From: Gnetum montanum
Lineage: Eukaryota; Streptophyta; Gnetopsida; Gnetales; Gnetaceae
Direction: 5' to 3'
Length of the DNA: 48,805 nt
NCBI GenBank assembly: GCA_015680685.1
Contig: MNCI01000271.1
Coordinates: 252,589 to 301,393 of the forward strand
Below the pieces are notes generated by a model that made no database searches, was not told the origin of the DNA, and was given only the letters and a program-made list of their open reading frames with translations. Numbering within the stretch: position 1 is the first letter of the stretch; every line of letters starts with the position of its first letter. The translations under genes and the position numbers were made by a program. This document shows positions 32,795 through 44,164 of this stretch, piece by piece.

Positions 32795-33228
32795 TGAAAC
32801 ACCATAAAATTTCAGGACTCTCATGCTTCAATAGAGTCTAGGAATTTAGGCAAGGTCTTCTAAAAGTGTAGTGTCATGATAGTTCAATAGGAAAATGTAG
32901 GCATTGAGGATGGACTATCCAGTTCGGCAAGTTTTCTATCTCCAGAGCTGACAGTCTACCCAGAAACTATGCTAAAAGTTGCTGAAACTGGACTCTTTGG
33001 CCTGCCCAACTGGACAATTGACCCAGCTAACAGTCTGCCTAGAAACTATGCTAGGAGTTACCGAAAGTGTTTGGGATGAGCAAAACAGTTCGACAAGTTT
33101 TCTAGTGAAGAAGTCTGCTACGCTATGCAGTGTAGCAAGCCTTGAAAGATAGTTGCTCAAGCGTCCAAGTGCAAAGTGATAAAGTGATTACAAAGAAAAG
33201 TCAGGTTTTAGACAATGCAAAGTGCTAT

Positions 33229-33661
33229 GCTATGCTACACTATGTAGCATAGCACAACATAGCGAAAGCAAAGCGGAAAGGCCCATCTTGCCAAGTGATT
33301 CTAACAAGAAAATGACACTTTGACAAGACTTCGACCTCCAAAACTTCCTCCCCCACTTAGTCCTCAGGCCTTAAGCAAAGTTTATTGCTAGAAATTGGAA
33401 AATTAAACAAGGAAGCATGATATGCTAGTTGCTACGCTATGCTACACTACATAGCATAGCATAACATAGCAATGATGCAAAAGCAGCAAAAGTGTTTCAG
33501 ACATGAGTTCAACGAGTTCAAAAGCTCTCTGGCATGAAGGAAAAAAGTTGCAATTGTTAGTGTGACTAAGCCTTAGATGAATGCTTTTCAACCACAATGC
33601 AAATTTCAGTCAAGACTAGTGGCTACGCTATGCTACGCTACATAGTGTAGCACAGCATAGC
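33229..33661. repeat. Three GCTATGCTAC hairpins in the LTR of element C
   Basis: Perfect 11-bp arms with a 3-bp loop occur at 33229-33253, 9-bp arms at about 33436-33460, and 16-bp arms with one mismatch around TAG at 33627-33661. Spacing is about 200 bp. The motif also occurs in the antisense gene's intron 4. Confidence 0.85.
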
Positions 33662-34086
33662 AAGCAGCCACTTAGGCTACGCCAATGTGTTCAACAACGT
33701 GAGTGGTGCAACACTAGTACAGAAGCAACAAAATGTCTTCAGGTAGCTCTAGAACTTGTTGACAAAAATTTCCTCACTCTGGCATCTCCTTAGCAAGATC
33801 AAAAATTTCACTTCGTCTTGCATACCCCTTGGTCAGCTCCCAAAATATTGTTCCTATGCTTGACCCTACTTGTAAAGGCAGGGAAGACGTAACCTGGAGC
33901 ATAAGCTCCATTTTTGCTTACATTGTTAGCACACTGGATCTCGGCACATGCAATTCCAGTAGTGTGGTCATAGTGTAACAAAGTTTGCATCTAGCATTAC
34001 ACACCTACAAGGTATAGACATGATAGCATCTTGTGGGGTCCAGGACACATGGCGTCCAAACCACATTTCTCTCTTGTTCTTGGCCC

Positions 34087-34094
34087 TATAAATA
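34087..34094 (+). promoter_or_regulatory. TATA box of the element C 3' LTR
   Basis: TATAAATA lies in the block missing from the 5' LTR. It is the only clear core promoter for the sense transcript of this LTR family in the window. Confidence 0.65.
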
Positions 34095-34139
34095 CCTTGA
34101 CAAACAACACTAAAAGGGCTGGCATTTTTGGCATTGACA

Positions 34140-34310
34140 AGAGTAGTTGGCTTGTTGGCTTTTCACGTTGGCTGGTTGGCTTCTTGATTGGCTTTTTTGG
34201 CAAATAGAGTTGGCTTTTTGGTGCAGTTGGCTTTTAAGTTGACATTCAGAAGTCATAGTTGGCATTTTCTTGAGCATTCTAGTTACCATTGAGTTCTCTA
34301 GTTGGCTCTA
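34140..34310 (+). repeat. GTTGGC-rich degenerate short repeats in the 3' LTR of C
   Basis: About nine irregular copies of (A/G)GTTGGC followed by T-runs lie just downstream of the TATA box, in the region likely transcribed as R. Confidence 0.6.
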
Positions 34311-34765
34311 AACATCCCTTTGCAAGTCAAGCATTTTGATGTCTTATCAAATAGATCAGCAAGGAGAAGAATTGTGACTATACCATTCGGTGTAAGCAAT
34401 GTCTCTCCAACATTGTGTAACTTCTTGTACACCTTTCAAACGAGGCAAAGAATCAAATCCATGACCTTGGGGTGGTGCACTTTCTCACCTGATTTTATTT
34501 TTCTATTTCCTTATTATAATTGTTGTTTTGCACTACTTTCATCATATTGCATTTTTTGTCATTGATTTATCTCACATGTCTTGCTTCTGGAACAAATGTT
34601 TATGTAAGGTTGAGATACACCATTAAGTCCCTGTTTGATTGACTAGACCATTCAGGGTGCCCCACTTCCATTTCTCTCCAGCACGGCCCTCACACGGATT
34701 CGAGGTTAAACTGTTCGCCTGGCAACCTCTTAGTGTTCCAGCCACCGATGTTTTCAGTCGCTACA

Positions 34766-34964
34766 GAGTGTTGTAAAAGCCAAAGGCACCAGCCAAAGAG
34801 ATCTTTTGTGTGAGTAGTTGTTTTATTTAGAAATGTAATTTTTTCAAAATTATATTATCACAGTTGCTCAATAACCTTTTTTTATGTTATTCTAAATGTA
34901 TTGAATCTTCAAAATTGTAGCTATTGCGTCAGTTTGTGAACATAATGTTCAAGCTATTTTAGAG
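34766..34964. other. Flank right of element C
   Basis: AT-rich. It starts GAGTG, probably target-site sequence. Similarity to the interrupted 3' LTR of element B is too weak to claim. Confidence 0.4.
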
Positions 34965-36060
34965 TTGCTAAAAATGTATCTCCTTTCTAAGAAGTCAAAG
35001 AGAATTAGAGTATACGATTGGATGATAATGGAAGGTTGCTATAATAAAAATGTTGTTTACAATTTTTATGAATGGTTGATTGATGGTGTATCGAATAGAA
35101 TAAAAACTTTGCAAGCCACTATACATGGTTCAAATTTCACCTTCAATGCAAATGATATTGTAGATATCATACAAGTTCCATGTAGCACTAATGAGCTAGT
35201 TATCAAGGAACGAAGGTAGAAGAAAAGTGAAAATCACTTGATTCAGTATGCTAAAAAATTTGATAAGAGAGACAGCAACCCAAATTGTTATCTGAAATTG
35301 TTGTTGCTCTCAAAATTTATGAAATGGACTTTATTTCTAGTAAAATTAATAAAAGATAAGATTTCTACAATGTAATTTTACTGATATGGACATTGGATAA
35401 CAATAAAGGTATTCCTTTTAATATCCTAGTGCCCAACCTGTCTGAGATGAGGAGGCATAGAAGGGCATGGAAACTTCATGATGTTAAAGAGTCTTTGGGC
35501 TTTCCAATTATTGTGACCAAATTATTATAGAAACACAACATACAGTTTATCTCTATCCAACTTCAAGATATAGTGAAGTTGGAGCCTGATAGCATTTTTA
35601 GGAATGCATCATTTTTCTAAGAGACCTAAAAGCTCAATTCCTTTTGTACAACATCTTGTGGTAATAAAAAAATTGATGTTGAAATATATTAAGTGTTTAT
35701 TTGATGGGGAGACTAGTTACTCTTATGATGTTAAGGATGTCAAGGAAAAGAGGAAAAAAGTAGCTTCAAAATGAAATCTAATTATAGTAGAAGGTCTTCC
35801 CAAACAAGAAAATGGATATGACTATGGAATGTATACAATTATCTTTATGCATCACTTGGTGCTCTATAAAGAGTTGAAATTTACTTCTAAATTTGTTTCA
35901 ACATGTTAGAAGATCATCATATGGGAAATTCTAAGTTATCCTAGAGTTCACCAAGTTTGGAGAAAAGGTGTTTATGGCATATGTTAAATGAGAACTCTAG
36001 TGAACATAAGCCATTTGTATTAAGTGATGTATGAAAATCTGATTATAGTCATTGTCCATA
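34965..36060 (+). pseudogene. Decayed plant-transposon-type gene fragment
   Basis: An open stretch at 34965-35219 reads YDWMIMEGCYNKNVVYNFY and then IHGSNFTFNANDIVDIIQVP, the pattern of the 'putative plant transposon protein' domain (PF20167-like by eye: Phe-Tyr, a (V/I)HG/RG strand, then a helix ending in L/V-P). After frame changes, FNILVPNLSEMRRHRRAWK and LGFPIIVTKLL (about 35420-35525) fit its later part. Further charged segments continue to about 36050. Broken by stops and frameshifts. Probably a remnant of a non-autonomous LTR element; no LTR was found for it. Confidence 0.45.
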
Positions 36061-36877
36061 TTGCATTCCATTTTGCTGATTCTATTGTGTTGTAAAATAC
36101 ATCTCTTCCATGATTTTGTAAATGATTTTGATTATAATGAATATCTTTCTCATTTTTGTAAAAGTATGTGTAATAAATTTTCTATAATGTTACAACATTT
36201 TTAACATTTTTGGCCTAATAACTCATCCTTAACTATGGCTCATATGTTACAAAAAGTCTAATACTCATGATTAAAAAAAAAAAAAGCTTCAAAAATATGC
36301 TCAAAACAAATATTTGGTATTGAAAGATATAACAAATTAATTTTTGATCTCAATGGTAATAGTTTTAATAGATTTTCGCAAACATGCATGTCACATAGTC
36401 CTTGCATACCTTTTCTATAAGGCACTATGGAATGTAGTGCACTGCACTTTAGCATGCTCAACCCACAAACATAGATTGCAATGACATGCATACTACATGT
36501 CACCATAGTACTAAATGAGACTGCAATTGACATGACATCGTAGTACTTTGGCAAAGACTACGATTACATGCACCTCGCATCTAAGCCACTATGTCTAGAG
36601 TGCAATAACATACAAGTCTCAAGGTATTGCACTGTGTTAAGCATGTCTTTGTTTTTGGATGTGAATAGATTGTGATTAGCACCTCCATGAACTGTCTCCT
36701 ACTTGTCATGATTCCACGACTATGCATATTGTAGGGTGTTGCATTATGGTTTTTTTGGTCTTTGTTGGAGATTGCGAGGGAAAGGAAACTTGCTTGGTAA
36801 TGCACTGTGTCCTATAGGTCTCTAAGGATGCGAGGGAAATGCAACTTGTTGCATCATGTAGTTCATACTAGATGGCA
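36061..36877. other. AT-rich repeat-derived spacer
   Basis: No gene. Words such as GCATGTCAC, CCTTGCA and TAGTGCACTGCA recur here and at 38000-38560 and 42780-43320, so it is related to the repeated blocks farther right. Confidence 0.4.
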
Positions 36878-37880
36878 TGCAGACCTTTCAAAAGGAAAGA
36901 AATACTCTAAGATCATGGTTTCTAGAAGGTAGAGGGCCATCTAGATGGAACAACTAACCAAATTGCGAGGAGATGTGAGTGCTTTCTAGTAGAAAAAAAT
37001 TGCTTGTAATTTGAGGCTACCAATAGGAATAAGGTCATAACCTTAAGATCGTATGGCATGCAGACCTACCAAAAGGGAAGAACTGCTTTAAGATCATAAC
37101 TTCTAGAAGTCAAAGGGCCATCTAGTTAGATTACTTAGTCGAATTGTGAGGAGGTGCGAGTAGCACCCATCCACAGTCCTAACCAAAAGGCCTTCTAGTA
37201 GGAAAAAATCACTTGTATTTTGAGGCTATTGGTAGGAATAAGGTAATCTAGAAGGCTGGAGACCAAGCGAAAGGTAGTCGAACCTTCTAGTAGGGTTCAA
37301 TTGGTCCACGATCATGGCTTTTGGTAGGCACAAGGCCAATCATATGTAGGTTCTAGCTAAACTACAAGGTGGATCCTCTTGCAATCCTTACCGAAAGTCA
37401 CAAAGTCCTTCCAAAAGGTAACAATTTCTTGTAATTTTTTGCTACCAAAAAGTTGAGGATTATTTGGAAAGATGGAGATCAACTGGAAGGCAGTTGAACC
37501 TTTTGAAAGGGTTCAATTGCTCCAAGATCATAGCTTTCGGTAGGTAGAGTGTCATTTGGGCACAAGTTCTAGCTAGAGTGTGGGGTGGTGTGATTAGTAT
37601 CCTTTGACAATACTTATTAAAAGTCACATAGTCCTTCCAGTAGGCAGCCATCTATATGAAAGTTCTAGCTAGACTACAAGGTGGTGTGACTAGCACCCTC
37701 TCACAGTCCTTACATAGTCTTTCTCGTAGGTAATAGTTGCTTGTAGTTTGTTGCTACTAGAAGGTTGATGGTTATTTAGAATACTAGAGACCACCCATAA
37801 GATAGTTGAACCTAATAGAAGGATTCAATCACTCCAGGATCATGGCTTCCAGTAGGTAGAGGGTATCCTTCGCTTCTTGA
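36878..37880. repeat. Diverged tandem repeat array, about 180-310 bp units
   Basis: About five copies contain GATCATGGCTTCTAGTAGGT followed by AGGGCCAT, a TCACAGTCCTTACC segment, TTGCTTGTAATTTG-TTGCTACC, and a GGTTCAATTGCTCC segment. GATCAT anchors occur near 36913, 37094, 37312, 37528 and 37841. The copies are diverged, which suggests an old local amplification. Confidence 0.65.
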
Positions 37881-39180
37881 CCTTCTAACATATGTGGTTG
37901 TTGCCATTGAACTTTTCTATTTCTTCAATGTACCTAGTAGTACTCACTATCTTAATGTACTTAATACACAAAGAGCCTAAATTTTCTTGACTTACTTGGG
38001 GTATTGGGAGATTGGTGTGATCCGCATGGTCTAGCATTGTCTCCATGTAATTTTGAATATCAATTGTGGCTCACATGATATTGCATTGTTGACTTGTAGT
38101 AAGAGTGCATGTGAGTGCTAGTGTATTGCATGGCATAAATCACACACTACAAGACAAATGTGAGTTGCATATTTCTAGCACTATTTCCGCTTTACTTTTG
38201 GATTTAAACTATGTGGTCTTATGGGTCACATGTCCTTGCACTATTTAATTGTACTATAAGGACATGCATGTTGCAGTGTCTCATAGGGCACAAAATAAAA
38301 ACTGCAAGGATAATGCAAGATACATATTTCCAACACTATATTTACTAGAGTTTTAGATGTACCATGCAAGAGATTGTAGGTTGTAGGATCACTCGCATTA
38401 TTTTATCATTCGTTTTAGTTTAAAACTATGAGATCTTTCTTGCTTGTAGTGTGTAGCACTGATAAAAAACATAAGGCCTACGATTGACCTACTAAACACA
38501 TGTCACTCACAGTTTAATTTTTGTTAAAGTGCATTACACATGTGACCCGCATGTTGCTTGCATTTTAGTCATGCATTAAATAAAAATCAAATTTGCCTAT
38601 TTTGTAACCATCAAATTAATACATTAAGTAAATATAACTATGACCAAGACTAAATTGCATACATTGGGCAAAGAGCTGCATGATCACTAAATTGTGTTGG
38701 CTTTCAATATTATGCATGAGAGATGATACCCCCATTCAACATGAACAACATTCCACTCTACAAACTTTACACAAAGCTTGCCACTCACTGGTGATTTGAT
38801 ATAAAGGAACCATAGCTTTGCTAAAGACCTTTCTTTGTAGCCACTATAAATATGGAAAGATAAGACCATGAATTTTCATCTTCCAAATGCCTTTGAAATC
38901 TTAACATCAATATCACAAAACTTTATCCAATCACAAAAAAATTGCACATTTTGACATGGGGCCTAACCCAAAAGACATTTGTTACCAGATCATCAATTAG
39001 AACAATATTAGCATGGGTGTTTAAGAAAATATGTAATCACATATAAACTCTAAGTTCACAACTCACCATTTTTATACTTTCATGTAATATAAGAGACCAT
39101 GTAATTAATTTTAAAAAAAGTGTCAAATACCTTGTAAATACTAAAATATCATCATAAAGGAATGTCAAAGGTAATTATCA
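37881..39180. other. AT-rich region with block related to 42500-43400
   Basis: No gene is seen. The 38150-38560 part shares an ordered series of words with about 43040-43320 (TTTCCAGCACT, ATGCAAGAGA, a TTTAAACTATGA segment, ACCYGCATG). It is therefore probably the left end of the large collinear duplication. Confidence 0.45.
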
Positions 39181-39209
39181 CTGAATACATATACAAAGAT
39201 AGAACAATC

Positions 39210-40640
39210 TAGTTAGATCCTGGTGCAATGTTATCTTGAGCTTCATTTAAAGCATAAGCTTGCATGAAATCTATCTTTATGACAGTGTCATCAACCTCGT
39301 TGATTGGTGGCTCCTTCATTCCTGTTTTTCTTGATGGTCTTACCTCTAGCTCATGGAGTGGAGTGGTCATCTCAAAAAACATGGGGGATCAGTAATATCC
39401 TTCACTACCATTGAACTAGCCACATGCAATGATCGAAAATGTTCAAATGAGTATTTACCCATTGATTGAACATTCATGGATAGGCGACCAAGCTTCTTGT
39501 CCACCTGTTTGAAATAGTGATCGATCTCCAATTGCATGGCATCCATGTGAGCTTTCATCTTATCCTCCATTGCCTCTAAGTAGGCAAATATGGCTATAAT
39601 GTCTCCAAACTATTGTTGCTACTAGGTAGAAACAAAAGCTACAACCTGCATCTCCTCATGTTGCCCATAAAAGCCTTCCTACCATCTTCTTCAACACATG
39701 GGTCTAGGAGCTAGATGAGATCAACTACCTATGTCCTACAGACACGCTAAGTGTAGAATGCACATCCCAAATTTGGCAACTGGTCCACACCAAAATCTTG
39801 GACCTCTGTGTTATCATCTTTTGGCTCTAGAATTTTCCAGTGCCTACAAAGAGCAAACACAACAGATGGAAAAGGGACTATAGTAGCATCTCTACTGACA
39901 ATCTCCATTCTCCTCATGATAATGTGGGGATAGTTCAACATAAGTCCCCCTCCAAATCTAGTAGGACCATAAGGGCAAAGTACATCACATGAGTGTGATT
40001 CATGACAACCGGGAGGTTTGTGTGAATTACCTTGATTAGAACTATCTGTTGTGGGCTGAAGTTCTTATAGGGCTATCTTGTCTCATCAATCTCTATCTCT
40101 AGCACCTTGCTCAATAGTTGTGTTTTTTTGTCTACAGTGGTATTCACAAAATACTTCTGCTAAGGACCAATTGCCATGTCAAGCACTTGCACCAAGACAT
40201 CCTCTATAAGCACAAAGGCCAAGTTACCAAGCTCGAGCACCTTTGAGATAGATGATCCTTGATGATGTGCCACATAAAATTGATGAGCCTCCTCCTCATG
40301 GTAATTTGCACCTTTGGTGATGATGAAAGCAAGATGACATTCAACAAGCTTGTTTAGCATCTAAGGTTAAATGAGCTGCATCAAGGTGCTAAAGTTCCTT
40401 AAACTTTGCAAGGGGGCTAATTGAAGTTTCTCCACCCTTCATTGCTGCTCCTATCATGCTAATGACTCCTGTACATGGAAAATTTCCTCCTACTCTTGCT
40501 CTCTTGCAACATTTCGACTAGGAGCCTCAAAGCCTATAGGATGTCTATGTTATGATTATGCCCTCTCATGGGCATCATATAGTTTACCAGATCTCCTCCT
40601 AGAATACGGTTGTGATGACACTCCTCTCTAAGAACATAAA
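39210..40640 (-). pseudogene. Antisense decayed transposon-type gene, copy 1
   Basis: Read on the minus strand from about 40620 downward, with stops and frame changes: LVECHLAFIITKGANYHEEE then HQFYVAHHQGSSISKVLELG, QIVLIKVIHTNLPVVMNHTH, MLNYPHIIMRRMEI, IVPFPSVVFALCRHWKI, then a helical MEDKMKAHMDAMQLEIDHYF stretch. The order FY - helix - IH.NL - H - PFP..V..LC resembles the PF20167-like plant transposon domain followed by a coiled coil. The C-terminal end is near 39215. A second copy lies about 4.97 kb to the right. Confidence 0.5.
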
Positions 40641-42360
40641 AATATATTATAGCTCAAATGTTAATAAATAAATCATTTTTGGCCAATGATAATTAATTAT
40701 GGATAGACTTGCACTTTTTGCTACAAACACAAAAGAAATATGGAATGGACATGGAATTTTCTTTTGATCCAATATAATCAAATCAGTATGTTTCAAAAAC
40801 TAATACAAATGCAATGATCAAAATGCAATTGTTTTAACTCAGAATTCCTAGGCTAAAGATATAAGATATTTCAATAAATGTAATGTTAAAAAAGTTTGTA
40901 AAAATGGCTTGGGGTTTATATTTTCTTTTGTAGTCACTGCTGCAATGCTGGCACATAGGGAAAAGGTTAACAAGAGCCAAATAGTATCAATTTTTCAAAA
41001 ACTAATACAACTTCAACAATCAAAATGCAACTTTATCAACTCAGCATTCTTGGGCTAAATAAATAAGGTTCTTTCATAAAATGTAATATTAAAAGAGTTT
41101 GTGAAAGCAACTTGGTGTGTGTAGGACCACTTAACACAAGTACATAATGGCTGAATTTAAATTAATGTTGCATAAATTCTTAGCTATGACCTTTGAGTGC
41201 TTATGAGAAGAGAAAATCTTGGATCAAACACCCTAGTCTAATCATCACAATATTGACAATTAAATGCATTCTATGTAGCCTACTTGATTGAAAGAGAAAA
41301 TAAATCTTGAAATTTTAACTACAATCCCCTTAGTTTAAATCTTACAAATGGTACAAAAAATCCAGAGAGAAATTTAAACCCAAATTATGCACTCAACTTA
41401 TGTGAATTGTGGCAATGTATTTTAGGTAACCTCTAAGCACTCTCTCTATTATGCATGTGCTATATAGTATTTAGTCAATAATATAGACACCAAACAAATC
41501 ACACTATTCTATTATATTTGTATAATAAAGAAAACCATGTAATTATTGAAAATAAATAGATATTTTAATGGTAAAGAAAAAGAGCAATGGTAAGGATGAA
41601 ATCATTAGGAGAAAAAAGAAAAAATAAGAAAGTTTAAATCCCTATAAATGATAAGAAAACATTTTTAAATAATACTGGTTTCCACCTAAAGGCATAACTA
41701 CATAGTATAAATCAAGCATCCATGTGCAGAATCTGTAGTTGGTAATCACTAATCATAAATGAATAGAACAAGGGCAATACCTTGACCAAAAGGTTTCTGA
41801 ATAGTAACAGTAAATGTATCCTAGCCACTTCCATCATTAGTACAATTATGGGTTACATAGTGTCCATCATCTCCCCCTACCCTTGTCATTAAGCAACCCA
41901 ATAATACTATCATGGACTTTATTTGGTCTTGAGGTTAGGGTAATAAATGTAACTATGTCGCTAAATGGAATAATATATAGCCAAGCCAAAAGAATGTTAA
42001 TGCTTTGCACTCAAAAGAAATGCTTTCAAGAAATGAGGGTTGATATTTTGTAATTTAGAGAAATAGGGTCTAGTATTAGCTAAAGTTATTTCTGAAACAT
42101 GCACAAACGATCAAGAAGTTTTGTTTGTAAATGAAATAGTCAATCAACACCTTATATAGCACAACCATGCACAAGCACAAAAAAAAATTTATCTTGAATT
42201 CTAGCCATTTTATGCATAAAAGCCATAACAAATTTGTATAACTTTCGTAGACTATCATAGGAAATTTATCTTGAATTCTAGCCATTTTATGCATAAAAGC
42301 CATAACAAATTTGTATAACTTTCGTAGACTATCATAGGAAACCCTAGCGCGAGGAAAAAA
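40641..42360. other. AT-rich non-coding region with local duplications
   Basis: No gene. A diverged direct duplication of about 130 bp lies at about 40790-40920 and 40985-41120 (TTTCAAAAACTAATACAA anchors). An exact 77-bp tandem duplication lies at 42185-42338. The segment does not match the equivalent interval of the second copy (45900-47300). Confidence 0.5.
42185..42338. repeat. Exact 77-bp tandem duplication
   Basis: 42185-42261 and 42262-42338 are identical. Everything around is strongly diverged, so this is either a recent event or an assembly duplication without an N. Confidence 0.9.
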
Positions 42361-44080
42361 AAAATAAATTTTCAATTGTAGCGTAGATAAACTTACTCTC
42401 CCACTCATTGCTGGTTCAAATTGAATAATATAATGATTTGAAATAAAATCTTGTCTTGCTCCTTTCTTTGCCTTAGTTTATGGCCTTCTGTGATACTACC
42501 TCTCAATTGATGTCTACTGGGTCCATGTAAAAGTGAAAGTGAAAGTTAAAATGAGAATGATGGTCACAATGATACATTTTATTTTTTTACTTGCTACCTC
42601 GTAATGCAAGGTTTTGCGAGTTGAATTTTTCATGAATGTGCAAGTCGTAAGATAATTGATAGCCCATAATTTAACCTCAATTATGTGAGATGCACAATAT
42701 AATGCGAATGACACCCTAATTAAAAGTATGCTACCTACACTATTCATTGTGAATTGTAATATGACCATGTGACCTGCGGCTAGCATGGTGTTGCATTGTT
42801 CAATTTTTGACTGCAAGATCACGAGGGTTGCATGACATCACATTGTTCACTAGCCCTATGAGTTCATGCATATTACAGTGCATTGCATGTTTACAAATTT
42901 GTAATGTGAGATGACAACGAGCTACATGGCAAAAGCACTATTTTGAAATAATTTTTGGCTTCAAACTATGAGGTCTTCATGCTCACAGTGCACAAGCATT
43001 GTGAGTACATGCAAGAAGTAGTGCATCATTGTGCAAAATTTGATACGACTAAGAGTCATATGTTTCCAGCACTCTTTTCATCATATTATCAGGTATAGAA
43101 TGCAAGAGAATTCATGGTCGCATGACACTAGTCTACGATTAAACTTTGAGCTGCATGTCATTGGCACTATTTTCATAAAAGTTTTGGCTTCAAACTATGA
43201 TACTTTTCGTACTTGCACTGACACTATTTTTTCTAATATGCCTGCAAAAAATCTATGATACTCATAGTTCTCACACTTAACATTTTTTGAATGTGTAATG
43301 CTTGTCACCTGCATGTGACTCGCAATTTCTAAATGTTCTAATCCCTTTTCAACGAGTAAAAAAATAGAAACCAAAAAACCAAAAAATGAAGCATCAAAAT
43401 GCTTCTAATGAAGTTCTAGATTCACTAAAACTCAAAATGTACCTCTCAACCCCTAGCTTACCTAGCACTAGCTATCAAATATTCTAGAAATTACAAGAAT
43501 CAACTAAGAAATCAAAGAAATAAAAAATGAAGAATAAATGTAACAAAAAATGATTTGCACGATTCAGAAGGAAGAGTGAGAAGTGAACTATGTTAATTTA
43601 TAAATCAAAATATAAACCACTTGATTTATGGATTATATTTTTCTAAGCTTTTCCCATTTCTTTTCATCATCTTCACCAAAACTAAGAGATCAACACTTCT
43701 TAACACAGTCCTAGAGCATCCAATCAAAAACCTAATTGAAAATATAAACTTCATGAGTCATTCACATCACAGCCATAAAGTTATACAACTATCAAATACA
43801 TACTAAGCATACAGTAGAGCATGCATATCATACTAAACATCATAATGCCATAACATGTTCTACCGAAAAACATTGACTCAAAGTCACATAACATGGTCTA
43901 CCAAGAAATACCAATAACCATACTCATAAATGCAAAATCATATCTCACAGTTTAGAAGCATATATACCTAAATCTCAATCTTTCCTCACAACTACTAAAA
44001 CCTACCAAATAATCAAATAAATTTAACCAGAAAATAGTCCATTGGATCATGGGATTAATTTTTTTAAAAAGTGGTAGTAA
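42361..44080. other. AT-rich block duplicated at 47340-48040 in part
   Basis: No gene. CCCTAGC (near 42341), ACTCATTGCT (near 42402), AAAGTGAAA and GATACATTTTATT (near 42570) recur in the same order near 47325, 47390, 47515 and 47558. The 43400-44080 part is A-rich and featureless. Confidence 0.5.
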
Positions 44081-44164
44081 TTGACCATATAAATACATGG
44101 ATATCATCAAAAATCAATGTCAAAGGTAATACGTATACATGAACATAAATATCTAGCTAGATGC

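Larger units (their letters stand above)
18068..34765 (+). mobile_element. Element C: 16.7-kb Tat/Ogre-like LTR retrotransposon inserted into the 3' LTR of B
   Basis: Both LTRs start TGAAACA and end GCTACA. A PBS-like site follows the 5' LTR, and a purine tract (AAAGAGAGGCCAG) precedes the 3' LTR. Flanks are AGAGT on the left and GAGTG on the right, consistent with a target duplication that has lost one base. The order is: LTR, gag, protease, repeat array 1, antisense spliced gene, array 2, RT, RNase H, archaeal-type RNase H, integrase, array 3, 3' UTR, LTR. The second RNase H is diagnostic of the Tat lineage. The order with a gap between protease and RT recalls Ogre, where that gap is an intron. 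Confidence 0.88.
32795..34765 (+). repeat. 3' LTR of element C (1971 bp)
   Basis: It begins TGAAACACCATAAAATTTC and ends CAGTCGCTACA. It contains three GCTATGCTAC-type hairpins (33229-33253, about 33436-33460, 33627-33661), a TATA box (TATAAATA, 34087-34094) and a cluster of GTTGGCTTTTTGG-like words at about 34140-34310. It is about 1.3 kb longer than the 5' LTR because that copy is deleted. Confidence 0.85.
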
